Shown: piece after piece, positions 1 through 13,700 of the stretch | How positions within the stretch are numbered: position 1 is the stretch's first letter | Layout of the letters: every line of letters starts with the position of its first letter | Assembly: GCA_030340625.1 (NCBI GenBank) | Contig: JAOPHQ010004835.1 | Coordinates: forward strand, 963,001 to 1,027,000 | Source: Merluccius polli | Lineage: Eukaryota > Chordata > Actinopteri > Gadiformes > Merlucciidae | DNA: 64,000 nucleotides | Reading direction: 5' to 3' | Translations under genes and position numbers: made by a program | Notes under the pieces: generated by a model | Databases searched by the model: none | Seen by the model: only the letters and a program-made list of their open reading frames with translations | Told to the model about the DNA's origin: nothing

Positions 1-672
1 TTGTCCTCGGGCCTTGAGATGTGATTCAGAGCCACAGTCACTTGAAGCGAGTGCTCGGCACTAGAGACTACAAAGCCCCGGTCCCATCTCTCCCACGCTC
101 TCCTCATCGCTGTCTGGGACTCTGCTCTCCCATGCCACGGATGCACTTCAGCAGGTTTCTGGGTGCTGTGACGCCAGACATACTCGATGTGCTAATGGAG
201 GAGGAAGGCACGCAAAGCCATTAGCGTCGCCATCAATATTTCGCCCCCGACCTCGGCCCTCAAACTGATCTGCGGTCATGTCGTCTGTCTCCAACACACC
301 AAATCAACAACAACAACAACAACAACAATAAATGTCTGCTGCTGCAGACACATCGAACACATGATGTGATTGGAGGTGACTTCCTGCATATGAATACGGT
401 CTTGGCGTCGTTGTGATATTGCGATATTGTTGACCAAAAAAAAAGGGGGTGAGAGCGTCTATAGACCTGCACATCTACCACGGGCAGGCCATGCTGCTGA
501 CATACGCTATTCACAGTCCCTGTCTAGCAGCGTTTTAAACCACACACACACACACACATGCCACACACATGTCGAAACACATCAATAAACACCCCTCTGG
601 TAAACGGAGAGGTACCAGACATCGGACGAGTCATGGCCCACTCCCGCCGAGCGAGGAGTACGCACGCACGCA

Positions 673-675
<3 letters not shown>

Positions 676-746
<71 letters not shown>
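676..746. repeat. (CA)n microsatellite
   Basis: About 35 uninterrupted CA units, preceded by a short decayed ACGC run. The long His/Thr or Cys/Val readings across it are artefacts of the repeat. Confidence 0.95.
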
Positions 747-748
<2 letters not shown>

Positions 749-1237
749 TGAACAACTCTCGGTAAACACACTTTCAAAAGGTTTGGGTTTTATTTGTCGT
801 AGGGATCTAAAGGGTGAATGGGGTTGTTTTTGATGGACCTGACCGAACCTAACAGTAACGCAGAAGCCATGTTTAGCTACCATTGATCCGTGCAATCAAT
901 AGTCAGGTATTTTTAGATGGATGCAGGGAGCGGGGAACATCATGGACAACACTGTGTTGTGGCACTTTCCTTGGTTTTAACGACTACAGGTTTAATTTGA
1001 TTTGAAACTGCAAAAAAACGTATATGTTACTTGCAATACATTCCAAAGACACCAAGAGATAAATCAGCAAGTGCAAAGCGCTATATACATTTATGTATGT
1101 TATCTATACACTCGCAAGATATATTTACAGAGGAGGAACCATGGATTGACATTGTCATTTACGGTGCGTTGTATTATGTTTTATGACACTTGATATATGA
1201 CTATTGCATGGAACATTTTATTACAAAAAGCCCACAG

Positions 1238-1289
<52 letters not shown>

Positions 1290-1811
1290 CTGCATGAGCC
1301 TGGTTGGAGGGCCACATAACTATAGTTTTTCTATCCATTTTCTCAAGGTCCTCTGAAAAAAGTCCTATTTTATATAAAGGTTTTGAGTAGCAGAAATCAC
1401 ATTATGCAAGTAAATAATTTATCAATGGGCACATGGTACGCCTGCAGAAACACTTAATGCCCTGATGTTCTCTCTTCATTGGAATTGTAATGAGCTACTT
1501 TCAATGGATAATCATTAACACATTATGGCTCACTATCCCTTTGCAATTGCTTGTTTTCATCAGTGTTATTAACATAACTAATTTGCAGGCTCCTCTAGTT
1601 ACCATCTGGGCGGTACAATACCCTTACATATTGGCAAGACGCTGGGAAAAGCGCTGTTTAACCATTTTGGGTCATTACCACCTGGCTTCCAGAAAACATA
1701 TCGCACAACGCAACAAGTATTATTCAAACCGTTCCATTGCACTGTTTCCATTTACACATACACATATGCCATAGGTAAATGCACAATGAAGAAGATATAT
1801 AGGTATATACA

Positions 1812-1898
1812 ATGTATGTATGTATGTATGTATGTATGTATGTATGTATGTATGTATGTATGTATGTATGTATGTATGTATGTATGTATGTATGTATA
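1812..1898. repeat. (ATGT)n tetranucleotide microsatellite
   Basis: About 21 uninterrupted ATGT units, ending in a short TATATA stretch. A pure tetranucleotide array of this length is likely to be polymorphic. Confidence 0.95.
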
Positions 1899-2156
1899 TA
1901 CACAAATAAGTGCTTGATAAGATATTACAGTCAACAACCTTTGTACCCTCATTCAGTTATACTTGACTTCCTCTTGGAAGGCATAAAGGGCACTGTGTCA
2001 TCACGGCCAATATAGCTGTTGTCAGTCTTCCCCCATTGATAAGATCAACCGCAGAGATACCCAATCGAAAGCTTTGGGGGGTAAAATGTCACCCCGTGCC
2101 TTGGAAGACCACAGGACGATGTCTTTGATGAACAACCACCAACCACGCGGCGACCA

Positions 2157-2198
2157 AGGGGGGGGGAGGGGGGGTGGTGGGGGAGTGGGGGGGGGGGC
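2157..2198 (+). repeat. G-rich tract just 3' of the NPY receptor
   Basis: The plus strand carries several runs of 4 to 12 G separated by single A or T bases, a pattern able to form G-quadruplexes. It lies about 50 bases downstream of the receptor stop codon. In the transcript (minus strand) it would be a C-rich 3' UTR segment. Confidence 0.75.
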
Positions 2199-2248
2199 AC
2201 TCTTGTCAGCTGTCACTGTCGCGGCGTCTCCCTGAAAGGGTCCTGCTT

Positions 2249-3379
2249 TTAGGAATGGACGCTAATGGATCCTTTGCTCAGGGCCGACTCCTTGGTGACC
2301 TCCGTGCTCACGGCGGAGAGGGGGAGGTTCTCGTAGCGCTCCGTCGCGCCCCAGCAGCGGCAGCGCGACAGCGTGGACTTGAGCTGCTTCTGGAAGTTGT
2401 TGTTGAGGAAGCCGTAGACGATGGGGTTGACGCACGTGGACACCATGGCCACCAGGTGGCACATGGAGAAGATGAGGTCGTGCTGGCAGGAGATCATGAG
2501 CTCGTGGTGCCAGTCGAACAGCGTGTTGAAGATGTTGAGCGGCAGCCAGCACACGGCGAACAGCGCCACGATGGAGCCCAGCATGACGTTGATCCTCCGG
2601 GAGCCCTTGGCCCGGTTGTCCCTGGACGAGTCCCTGGCCCGCTCCACCATGTCCTTCCTCCGCCGCAGCCGCAGGAAGATGCGCAGGTAGCACGCGGCGA
2701 TGAGCGCCAGCGGCAGGAAGTACTGGAAGACCAGCAGGGACGTGGTGTAGGCCAGGCGGTTGTTGTCCGTGGGCCAGCTCTCGATGCACAGCCAGTGGTC
2801 GTGGGCGACGGGGAACGGCACGCTGAGGTTCTGGAAGGGCAGCCTGTCGAGCACGTTGAACGACAGGAACGGCACGGAGATCAGGCACGCCACCACCCAG
2901 ATGACGCCCACCGCCAGGTAGGACTGGCTGACCACGGGCTTCCAGCCGGTGGGGTGGATGATGAGCTGGTAGCGCTCCATGGCGATGAGCACCAGGGAGA
3001 AGATGGACACCGTCACGGAGATGCACTGCACGTACGGCGTGAGCTTGCACAGCGCCTCGCCCAGGATCCAGCGGTCCATCAGGGTGTAGATGAGCGTGAC
3101 GGGCAGGCACACGATGCACATGAGGATGTCGGAGCAGGACAGGTTGGCGATGAAGATGTTGGTGACGTTGTGCATCTCCTTCTGCCGGGTGATGACGAAG
3201 ACCAGGCAGGCGTTGCCCACGATGCCCACCGCTATCATGGCGCTGTAGACCAGGATGAGGAGGGTGGTGCCGCTCTTCGAGGACGGGCACTCCTCCTGCT
3301 CCCAGGCGATCTGGCTGAGGCTGTAATTGGTCTTGGGGTGCGACTCCATGATGAATTGGAGGGAATGGTTTTTTTCCAT
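2249..3379 (-). CDS. npy8r: neuropeptide Y receptor, Y1 subfamily (Y4/Y8 type), intronless
   Basis: A 376-residue class A GPCR in one exon. Seen: N-glycosylation sequons at N4, N18 and N184; GIVGN in TM1; the disulphide pair C111 and C198; ERY at 135-137 in place of DRY; CWLP at 277-280 in TM6; D289, at the position of the ligand-binding Asp of Y1 receptors; NPIVYGF at 318-324 in TM7; and C340/C342, likely palmitoylated. The tail has the LPLS..STEV pattern shared with Y4. Family knowledge: Gi-coupled plasma-membrane receptor for NPY, PYY or PP-type peptides. A second Met at residue 11 (ATG 3349-3347) has the better Kozak context (A at -3, G at +4) and may be the true start. Y8 rather than Y4 is inferred from the klhl22/cabin1 neighbourhood; the symbol is provisional and the Y8a/Y8b choice is not resolved. 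Confidence 0.93.
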   Translation of the reverse strand: MEKNHSLQFIMESHPKTNYSLSQIAWEQEECPSSKSGTTLLILVYSAMIAVGIVGNACLVFVITRQKEMHNVTNIFIANLSCSDILMCIVCLPVTLIYTLMDRWILGEALCKLTPYVQCISVTVSIFSLVLIAMERYQLIIHPTGWKPVVSQSYLAVGVIWVVACLISVPFLSFNVLDRLPFQNLSVPFPVAHDHWLCIESWPTDNNRLAYTTSLLVFQYFLPLALIAACYLRIFLRLRRRKDMVERARDSSRDNRAKGSRRINVMLGSIVALFAVCWLPLNIFNTLFDWHHELMISCQHDLIFSMCHLVAMVSTCVNPIVYGFLNNNFQKQLKSTLSRCRCWGATERYENLPLSAVSTEVTKESALSKGSISVHS

Positions 3380-4271
3380 AGGCCGTAAACTAATTGCCCT
3401 CGTACCGATCGGCGGGAGTTGTCAGCCGCTCGTAACGCTCGCGCTCATCACTGGTCCGCGGCGTCTTTCCGCAGCGTCGTCGTCTCGACCGCACGTCTCG
3501 CTTTCCCTGCCTGGAAGAGGGGGAAAGGATACGAGCGAAAGTCATTTGACTGTCAGTCGATAAACACATTTGAATAATGCGTACATCTTGGGTATTCAAC
3601 AATGCAGACCGACTGCGGTCGGGGGGGGGGGGCAATAAACTACAACTACAAACTTTTCTAGTTAATCACTGGACCCTTTTTTTTTTCTGGAAAGGGCACT
3701 TGTACGTCACGCGTCGCCGGATAAGTTCAAATTCACGCAGCTCTCGTCTGTTATTGCACCGTCCAGAGGTGTTTTCATGGTGCAGCTGTGTCAACACCAA
3801 CAGTGGAGCATGCAAGGGAGAAGGATAATAGTAATGAGAGTGAGGGAGAATAATTTGTCTCGGCATGCTAATATCAAGAGGCCCTGACGGAGAGGAGGAG
3901 GAAAAAAAAAAAAGATTAGACGAAATCGTGGGTATTAGGCGCAGCAGCAAATGATGCAGGGATGGCAAGCCATTAGGAAACCGGCATAGATCAACACTTT
4001 CTCATGGTTGCATGACATAATAATGAGATGATTTCACCATTCCATCACAATAACAGCGTTAGTTTCCGGGCATTTGAAAGACTTATTCATTGTGCTTGTC
4101 CTCCTTTGTTTTTCATTTGACCTATTCTTTTTATTTGGTCCAATATAATAATCTGTTTTCTTTAGATGTGTTTTGTGATTCGGGGGGTGTCTTGACTGAA
4201 AGTAGAAATGTAATTTCTTTATGCTCGGCCATCAGAAAGTGAATTGTTTGCAGATTGCAGAGTCACTTGGG

Positions 4272-4379
<108 letters not shown>

Positions 4380-5399
4380 TCATAACCATATATCCTCAGT
4401 CTTCAATAAAAACCAACATTGATCAAACACAATCTTTTAACCAGAGCTCAACACATCATAAAATAAATTGTTTTTTGATGGGCTATGGCCACACAACAAG
4501 AAGCCGGTGCCACATGAATCCATCAGCTTCAAATGCAAAACTGCTAATGTAATTATAGATATCAATAATCCATGTCTTTTGTGCTTCCATTTAATATTAA
4601 TGGTTAGATTTTAAAGCCATTTAAAAAACACAATTTCAGTGGAATATAGTCTGTCTCGTGTCGTAAAATATCCACATTAAGAGATTTACCAATATGCCTA
4701 TTGGTTCACCAAAATCCTCCAAAAAGTATAACAAAATGTGAGACAGGCAAATCACGGTGAATGAATAGACATAATCATTAAATTATTATTCAAAATAAAA
4801 CCAATAACGGACGATGGATAAATCACGTATAATGTAAGCAAGCCTGATTCTCACCGCGCAACAAAATGTTCATTCGCTCTCCAAACCAACTTAGTGATGG
4901 ATGAGCCGCATCCCCAAGTGCGCAGTTAAAACATGTCCAAATACAAACATGTAACACGAGATAGAGCAGCGACAATAATCACAAGTGTGTGAAATGACCG
5001 CGGGTTTTTTTTCGACACTTTCCCTGAACGCGTTGTTAATTGCGGGCTAATTAAGGCGCTGCGCGGACTTCAGACGGCCTGACGCGCACCGAATCACCGC
5101 TCTCACTTTCGATAATCGCACTATTCGCCCACGGAAACCCCCGCACTGACTAACTATACATCCTTCAAATAACACCTGTCAGATAACAGGTGATCAATTA
5201 AACATATAACACATCAAACAGCCGACGGAGAAATAGTTGCACTTATCTCAACGTTAAAACTATGTCTATCCAGAGAAACAGAAACCACAAGTAAGACATC
5301 ATTAACTGACGGCACATTTAAAAAGAAAATTAAAATCGAAAAAAATTACAATATGGTTTTGTATTTCCCTACTCACCAACATACTAGCTCTCCATAAAC

Positions 5400-5625
5400 T
5401 TGTGCTGTTGGTGCCGAGTTGTCCCCTCAGTGTGGGAAGGTGGCGTCCAGCCCGGCTCGGTGGTGGAGCCACTGCGTCTCAGCGCGACCTGAGACCCGCG
5501 GCGCGACGCGGGGATGGACTGGAGGCGCGTTATGTAATGAGAGGCTGGCATTGTGAGAGGCGCGCCGGGGAACGCGCACACGCACGCGCGCGCGCGCACA
5601 CGCACGAGTAGACGCACTACAGTCC
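5400..5625. promoter_or_regulatory. CpG-rich patch, candidate promoter-like element
   Basis: CpG is common here, including a GGCGCGCC palindrome and alternating CG, in contrast to the AT-rich flanks. It is about 2 kb upstream of the minus-strand NPY receptor start, so a 5' non-coding exon or promoter of that gene is possible. No TATA box or splice pair was established, so the function is inference only. Confidence 0.3.
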
Positions 5626-5639
5626 TAAAACCTTACACA

Positions 5640-5641
<2 letters not shown>

Positions 5642-5688
<47 letters not shown>

Positions 5689-5689
5689 A
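5642..5689. repeat. poly-C (about 33) followed by (CA)n
   Basis: A 33-base C run joins an eight-unit CA repeat. It is one of many C/G homopolymers in the window. Confidence 0.9.
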
Positions 5690-7664
5690 TGCACTGTTGG
5701 ACTTGGTGTTGTGTGAGTCGCGCCAGAAGAGCTTCATCTCAGCCACATGCTGTTGGATGAGCGACAAACACAAATGTTGCCTCAAGCACATTCAATAGAG
5801 GATATTGATGTGTTTTTTTGTTGTTGTTGTCATTAATAGATTTCCAAATGTAGAGTTGGCGTTAGGGTCCCAAGTTCCCATTTATTTATTTTGTGTATCT
5901 GTTATCTCTTATCAGGGACGCTGCAACAATACCCATTCTGACTGTGTACAATAACATGATACAGATGTGTTGCATGTGGGATTTTCTAGCCGAGGCTAAT
6001 TTGCAACCCCTGTACCTGGTGAGGCTTTTCTACTTAAAACAGTCATATCATGTCATCCTCATTATCATTATTACTGAAAGGGCATTAGTTATTAGTAATT
6101 GAGCACATAATTAGCAATAATTAGTGATTTAACTTTGAGTTAAATTGAGCACATAATAAATAATCATATATCATATATCAATCAATACACATACATGTGA
6201 CATCATGATCATACAAAAATGTAAATATTTACATCACATCACAATCATTTTACATGTGCTGCTGCGTATAGTGCATGTGTGTATGTTCCCTAATTCATGG
6301 CAATATATGTGTATGTGCATAATGTGTTTAGGTGTGCATGTCTCTGTGCATGTGTGCACGTCGGCATTGTGTGTTTGCCTACATGTGTGTTTCTGTTTCT
6401 GTGTGTACCATGTCCATGTACGTGTGTTTGCGTGCACAAGTGCATGATCGGGGATCAATGATCATTGGTTTGGTTTTGTTTTCAGCCAGTGTTTCACTTT
6501 TTCATGACGGTGTCTTGCTCCATTGGAGATAGCACCATGACAAATGTGACACCTAATGAGGTCATGTTAATCTCTTCAGAAATCAGGCCGAATAACATTT
6601 GTGAATGATGATAATCCAGATGGAAAAATGGAGGTTCCTTTATCCGAAGGGGTTGTGCCGGCCCACAGATAATAAATACACAAACATTTGTTTACCTCAT
6701 CTCACGTGACCTCAAGCCTCATCCAATAGTATGGCATCAACCGTTCATGACTCTTAGAAAGTGGACATAATGGATCGGGTTTTATTGGGCCGCTAATAAC
6801 CTCACATTCATCCTTGTCTCTGAGCAACGACCTTTGTCCTCGGCGCTGCAGGCTTTCCGGCATTGTGGGGACAGTTTCAAGGTCATTAAACTGCCGCATC
6901 TTAGTTTTTTGTTGTTTTTGTCGTTCTTGTTCTTGTGTGCAGTTGAATAGAAATCTGGCCCAATGTTTGTGTCTTGGGTCTGTTTCAAAATGCGTCAGAT
7001 ATGCTGAAAGCATCTCAGCAGCATTGTGACCGAGGCACCATCATATCCGGCAGATGCTCACACCATTTTTTTTTAAAGCCTACAAACTATTTTAAAGCCC
7101 ATTATATTGCACCTTTTCTGCTTGTACCCAGCTCCAATGCTCCATCTTCACACCGTCCCCCACACACGCCTGCTGTTGGAGTGTGTGCCGTGTGTGTGTG
7201 TTTGTGTGTGCATGCTGTACACGCATATATGTGTGTGTTTGTGTGTGTATGTTTTATGTGTGTGCTTGCGTGTTGTATACATATGTGTCGTGCATGTGCG
7301 TGTGTTGTGTGCATTGTACTCATTTGTGTGTGTGCATGTGCGTTGTACACATGTTTGTGTGTTCACTTGTGTGTGTATGTTGTGCGTTGTAAACATGTGT
7401 TGTACATGCGTGCGTGTGTGTGTCTGTGTTGTACACGTATGTGTGGGTTGTAAACATGTGTGTGTGTGTGTGTTGTGCACACATTTGTATGTGCGCATGT
7501 GCGCTGTACATGTGTGTGTGTGTGTGCCTGTGTATGGTGTGTGCATGTATGTATGTATGCGGGTGGTGTGCGCGTGCCTGTGTGCGTGCGAGTGTGGAGG
7601 CGACTTTTGCGACTCCGTTGTCTGAATGGTAGAGCAGAGAGGGACAATCTGACGGGATTTGGCA

Positions 7665-7764
<100 letters not shown>

Positions 7765-8347
7765 GCATGGAAACGGCATCTAAACAGTTGGACCCCTGTG
7801 GAGGTTATGGCAGGAGGGGAGTGGGAGAGCTCTGAGCCAAACCAAGGCGCTGGGACTATTATAGGCACTAATAACACACTAGTAAAAATAGTCTCATGAC
7901 TCCAGTGTCCGTCAACGCGAGGCTGTTGACGACGGCACATTTCAAACGCAAATGACTCATTCACCGTGTTTGCCCTCCCTTTTTATGACACCTATTCCAC
8001 GCATTGGTTTCTCTTCAGAGCCGGGTTGTGATTCAGGGGGTGCCTCGGCCGTATCGTTGACAAAGCACAAATGGCATTGCTTCCGGCCTTCAGGGTTGCG
8101 GACGCGTAAATTGTGTGCAGACCTCAGACGTGGGTGCTCCCTTGGTCTCTGTGTCTGTCTGTCCATCCCACCTGTTTTTGGTTTCTGTATTTTATTATAT
8201 TATATTCTGTATATATTTATTATTATTATTATTATTTCTATTTATTTTTTGAATCCCTGCCCCTGCTCCCACAAGGTCTTTTGCCTCTTGCCAGGCCGTT
8301 AATAATAAAGATGTGTTCTTAACTCACTCGCTTAGAGAAATAAAGGT

Positions 8348-8394
<47 letters not shown>
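8348..8394. repeat. (GAT)n trinucleotide repeat
   Basis: About 15 GAT units in non-coding DNA. Confidence 0.95.
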
Positions 8395-9587
8395 CCTGCG
8401 CGTGCGTGCGTGTGAGTGTGTATACTCTGTTCATATGTGTGTTTTGCTAGGACCACCTTTGTAAAAGATTACAAGGTTTTAGAAAAAAAACCGTTGTCTA
8501 AATAGTGAATACACACCGAAAGACCAGGCGACCGCCACACGGAGATGAGGGAGCTTCAGCAGCAGAGGGGATTCTGATTTCTTGCAGGTGATAAGGTGAA
8601 AGAGAACAGATATTATAAACAGTACCTCCTATAAACATTTCCCCGAGTCTTTGAAGGTCTCCTCTATTTGATAAAGTGTATCAGTTGTAGTCGTAGCACT
8701 GGCCGTCCCTAATTCCTATACAGACAGTTCATATATACTGTACCTCCCTTCTCACAGATGGCCTTATTTGGGATTGGAGCGAGAGTTTTGAATTACATAA
8801 GACTGTACACGAGCAAGTAGTTCTTGTGAGAAAATGGCTTTTAGTTTTATGTGTCACTGGCCGTCTAAAATCAATAAAATACTCCCTGAGACACACTAAA
8901 TTGTTCCCTCGCCCCGCCCCGTGATATCCATAATTCACACTTCGTGTGAAGGGAATGTTCATATGGCCGCAGGCCATGGTCTGGTTTTCTGTGATTTATA
9001 CGTCTTGACAATAACTCGCACTCTGAAATACCTCACAGCTCCCCTGGCTTTCAGTGGAGCAAACACTGATGTACGAGCAGACAAATGCCAAGTTGCATCC
9101 AAAAAGCAACACAGAGAGGACCACTAGGAGAATACGTTATTTTAAGGAATGTGGGGAGGCTTGTTCTTTGTTCTCTGCAGTGTGGTCCTGTGAGATAACC
9201 ATATCGAACAACTGCATGGCGGGGCCAAAGCATTTCCCCCTCTGTCTTCATCAGCATTTTTCCAACCCAAGGCGGAGGAGACCTTGTATACAGAAGATTT
9301 TGCGATTTCACCATCTCGCCGAAGTTGAGCACGATCACGCTTCCGTGTCTACAGAGCCTGTATGAATTATTTATTTATTTCTCTGTGAACCTGAGTGGAA
9401 GTGATCCTTGACACCATCACCGCAACGCAGTCCCTTAAATGCCCACAGGCGCCAGATAACCTTAGGGGCAGAACAAAGGCCAGTGGGCCGGCGGTGCACC
9501 GGGGATGACGAACCACCCGCTCAGTCAAGGAGATCCCATCTGACACCCAGATCACCCCCTCCATGCTCCTCCACTCAGAGCTCTGTT

Positions 9588-9745
9588 CAGGCGGGGAGGG
9601 AGAGGGAGAGGGGGAGAGAGAGAGAGAGACAGAGAGAGACAGAGACAAAGAGAGACGGAGACAGAGACACAGACAGACACACAGACACAGACACACACAC
9701 ACAGACACATACAGACACACAGACACACACAGACACACACAGAAA
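9588..9745. repeat. mixed GA/CA microsatellite
   Basis: Purine-rich GAGA that grades into ACAGACAC. It is an imperfect compound repeat. Confidence 0.9.
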
Positions 9746-12700
9746 GAAAGTACGAAAATAATCCTGAGCAGTGCAATCTGAGAGGCAAATTCAATTGAAT
9801 TGCCACATGGGGAATCAACTTCCTCCATTTTTGCCCCGGAGCACCATAGAGAAAGCACATCTCACTACAGACAGAGCACCTCTCCTTTAGTGATCACTAA
9901 CAAACCATCCAAACTTCCACTTCTGGGGGCTGAAGGTGTGTTGATTTAAAGCCTTTAAATCGGTCCGTGTAAACAATAGTTACAACAGAAGCCCAACATC
10001 CATACACTAAAGCTTATGAGCCAAGAACGTAGGGGCCCTCTTCCGAATTACATTTTTTATTGGTAATTTAATCGAGGCAACCTGGAGGACACTGATTTGA
10101 AAGCGTAAAAGATAAAAGAGAGACAGAGACGGAGAGAGAGTGGGAGGGGGATAGATGGAGAGATAGAGAAAGAATTGGCGATGGGAAAGAGGTTCATTAA
10201 AATGCAATTTGAGTGAAAGGTATAATCAATCTGGTGTGCATTAGACCTGCTGACCCTCCTCCATTAATTCATATTAATGCGTCCACATCGACTCCATGCA
10301 ATGTAGTCCCACGGGTGCCCCAAGCAAGTAAAGTCACACTTTTCCAAGCATGAAACATTTTATTTTGAAGCAGACACTTTTTTTTTTTTACCTCAATGTT
10401 CAATGGCTTAAAAGCAATCGCTGCTGCAATCGAACAAGGTAAGGGGGAGGGGGGGGGGGGGGGGTCGCACCTTAGTGTCAAAAATGAGAAAGCGATTTCA
10501 GAGGTGGCAGACAAGTGGAAATCGACCGGTATCAATTGACTTTGTTGATGAGTGGCAGATGCGCGACAAACTGCTGACCAGCGACCTGTGTGGCAGCACT
10601 TTCCATTCAAAGCACCGAGTCGCCTGTTCTCCCTTGAACGTCTGGAGGATCATTCCAGTCGGCCTACTTCGCAAACATTGGAGGAGAGGTGGGTAACCAG
10701 CAACACGTTTATTATTATCTCTGACTTGTGAAATCACAGATTGAGATAGATGTGGATTAATGAATCGTGTGGCAAGTCTTAACAGGGAACATAACACATC
10801 TGCATTTCCCGGGCAGGCAGGCACAGGAGAAGCGCAAAAGTGAGCTGAACTCCATCGTCTTAGATTTCATTATTTACAGCAAAGTCGGCACACATGACAA
10901 ATAATTGCATTGCAACCTTCCCCCTGAGCCTGTGTAGATGTAATTGAACCTGCTGGTATGATTGCCATGCTTCTTATTGGACGATGTGCAACACGGCCAA
11001 TAGGAAAGATCTGTTTAATGCTTCATGCGGACCCTTGCATTAAAAAAACAGCAATGGGATCATTCATCTTTTACACCACTGCCTTTTTAGCATGTGGCCC
11101 ATGAAGCAGCCCAGTGCATTTACAGTCTTTAAATAAAACATCCATGAGTCATCACATTGGATCATCATGGAGAACCTATCTCCTCCCCTTGGTCAAGACA
11201 ATTAGACTAGACGTAGAGGGAAGAAACATTGCTGTCCTTTTCATGAATTTAAATTGGTTGATTTATACGTGCTGCTTGTGTCGTCCATTGAATTACCTGG
11301 GGCTGGTTGAGAGCAGTGTGGCACATTGTATTGGGCCCTGCAGAATGGCGATCAGCTAAAAGTCATTGAGCCCTTTCCCTGCAGCTCTTTTCTCTAACTC
11401 CCCAGAGAGACGTACACATGGCCTGGCCTTTTGCTAAGATGACTCTGCCCTCTACCATTGACCTTAGAATTAAAAAAAAACATGCATGTCCAAAGAAAAG
11501 AGAAAAAAAAGCTCCCCCTCATTACTAGCAGGCTGATGCTAGTTGTAGGTTGCCCGTTTGAAAGTGCATTCAACATCCACTTTTCCATTTGAATTGGATT
11601 TCCTGAGTCAAAAAAACAGGAATTCATAAAGGAATTGCAGTTACACACACACACACACACAACGTGGTGGTCTCACAAAATGATACATGAGCAGGAGGAT
11701 GGAGGTACCGAGAGGACCTGTCAAAAACCCAGACTGATATGGCATGGTGTGGTGTAAATGAACAGGACACGCCCACCCCCCCTGTTTATCATTTGAAGGG
11801 CTAGAATTATGCATCTGCCAGAGAGCGTCATCTAAAGCCAGGGGTTAGTTTCCATCAAACTGCAGTTTGCCGGGTTGTCATGTTATAGGATTTTGGTGCA
11901 GAGGCAAATTGATTGCGTGCTTTTGCCATCGCAGCAAAAAGGATATCTTCCAAGGCCATATCTCAGCATCTGGTTTACAGATCACAAAGAACTGGTCCGT
12001 AACTAGCATTTTCCAGATAGTTTGTTGCTCCTCATTATATACAGCTCTTAGTCTTTGGGATTGGTTTTGTTCTCTGAGTGTTTTCCTGTTGAGCACCTAT
12101 GCTGGTAATGATTGGAAATGTCACTGAGTGTAAGCATTCGAGAAAAGCAAAAAAAATCCCCAAATCTTCAGTCTTTCGCAGGAAACGTACAACAACGATA
12201 ATGGAACACAATGTCAACAGTATCTTCATCCCATTACCAGAGTCCTCACGATGACTTGGAGCCAGGTATCCCTTCCAATCCCCATCATAGTTGGCAGGAA
12301 GTTGGCATGGAAACCGTCCTTGTTGGGATGTGGGCAGAATGAATGGCACCTCTGGAGCTCAGCTGCCCCAGACTAATCAGTTGTATTGTCCTCTGCTCTG
12401 CCAGCCCCGACTCCTGTCTGATGGGCGCTCCGGACGCCATGCTGGGGAGCATGATGGGGAACAACAGCAGACTCAGACAGACAGCCACGATCTACCTAGC
12501 GATCTGCCTGTCTGCCTGTCTTTCTATCTTGTTTTGGTATTCCTGTGCTTAAATATACAGATAGAAACCATTGGTCTCTATGGGATGGTTCAGACCCAGA
12601 CTCAGAACTCTTTATTGCTTATACAAGAGACACAGGAAAATGAGTCATGGTTGAGGTGCATGCATTAAACATTTGACACTAACTTTAGACAGGATATTCT

Positions 12701-13291
12701 ACAACCAAACAAATGTGCAAACAGCAAAACAAATAAATACCAGCAAATGTGTGCGAATTGATGCGATTGCTTTGTATTCTTTCTTCACCTGATCTAATGT
12801 GATGGGACGGTCTTGAGCATGGACTGTATTCCTTACCTAATTAATGATAAATCTGCTCCCTTTTCCAAGGAATGATGCGTCTCAGTAGACATGGGCTGTG
12901 GTACCGGCACAGCATTGGATTTTGAATTACAGTATGGCTATGGCACGCTGGGAATATTATGTGTGTGGAGGGATTTCAATCTTTTTTTTTTTTTACCCCT
13001 TTCTTATTTATTTATCTTCACACAACCTTGACAATTGTATTATGCCGCCTTGTTGTTCCTTTCATCCGTCTGGCCAAATACCTGAATACACATAACACAC
13101 CTGCTGTTGTCCCTGATAAAACAGCTCTTTCTACCCTGATCTCATCTACCATTTCCATCAGCATGCTGGAGGAAATCTGTTGGGAGAAACTCCTCAAACT
13201 CCATTGTTGGCCGTTACATCGGTTCATGACGACATTTGTGCTCTGGGACAATTTCTCGCCAAAATGCTCCAAGATATGTTTATGAATTGTG

Positions 13292-13343
13292 AGTGTTTTA
13301 TTAAACACTGTCCTGTGAATCAGTTATTTTGATTCACAGGACA
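13292..13343. repeat. two adjacent short hairpins
   Basis: AGTGTTT and AAACACT (7-bp arms, 13292-13309) is followed directly by TGTCCTGTGAATCA (13309-13322) and its exact reverse complement (13330-13343) around a 7-base loop. They lie in intergenic DNA with no known element recognised. Confidence 0.6.
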
Positions 13344-13649
13344 TCCTTCATTAATCACTAAGACAAATGTTGAGAACCATATAATGAAACATATCATTTA
13401 GTATGAAAACCAGAGAGTGTTGTCCTTTTAAAGCAATAGAGGTTAAGTTCAGAAAAGGATCTCCAGCCTGTGTATTATGTAACACTTTGACATTTGTTAA
13501 TGGATAGTGCCAATGTTTACATTAGTTTAGTACACCTTATCAGCCAAAGTATTGTTATTGGAGAGGATTGTATTGGGGCCCTATAAATCCCACTTTAAGG
13601 TAGACAGATATGTGTGTTGAGCTGATGTGCAGGTAAAACAATAAATCTA

Positions 13650-13652
<3 letters not shown>

Positions 13653-13699
<47 letters not shown>

Positions 13700-13700
13700 T
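13653..13700. repeat. (ATT)n repeat
   Basis: About 16 ATT units in intergenic DNA, 1.2 kb before klhl22. Confidence 0.95.

Larger units (their letters stand above)
1..2156. other. intergenic, microsatellite-rich
   Basis: No open frame here has codon texture or motifs that I recognise. The stretch holds a (CA)n at 676-746, a (TA)n at 1238-1287 and a tetranucleotide ATGT repeat at 1812-1898. It lies downstream of the minus-strand NPY receptor, so its right end may include that gene's 3' UTR. I saw no clear AATAAA-type signal on the minus strand close to the stop codon. Confidence 0.6.

Noticed and set aside
2174..3388. A 404-codon open frame on the plus strand opposite the NPY receptor
   Set aside because: It is the antisense shadow of a GC-rich GPCR exon: His/Glu/Val/Arg-rich with no domain, while the minus strand gives a perfect seven-helix receptor.
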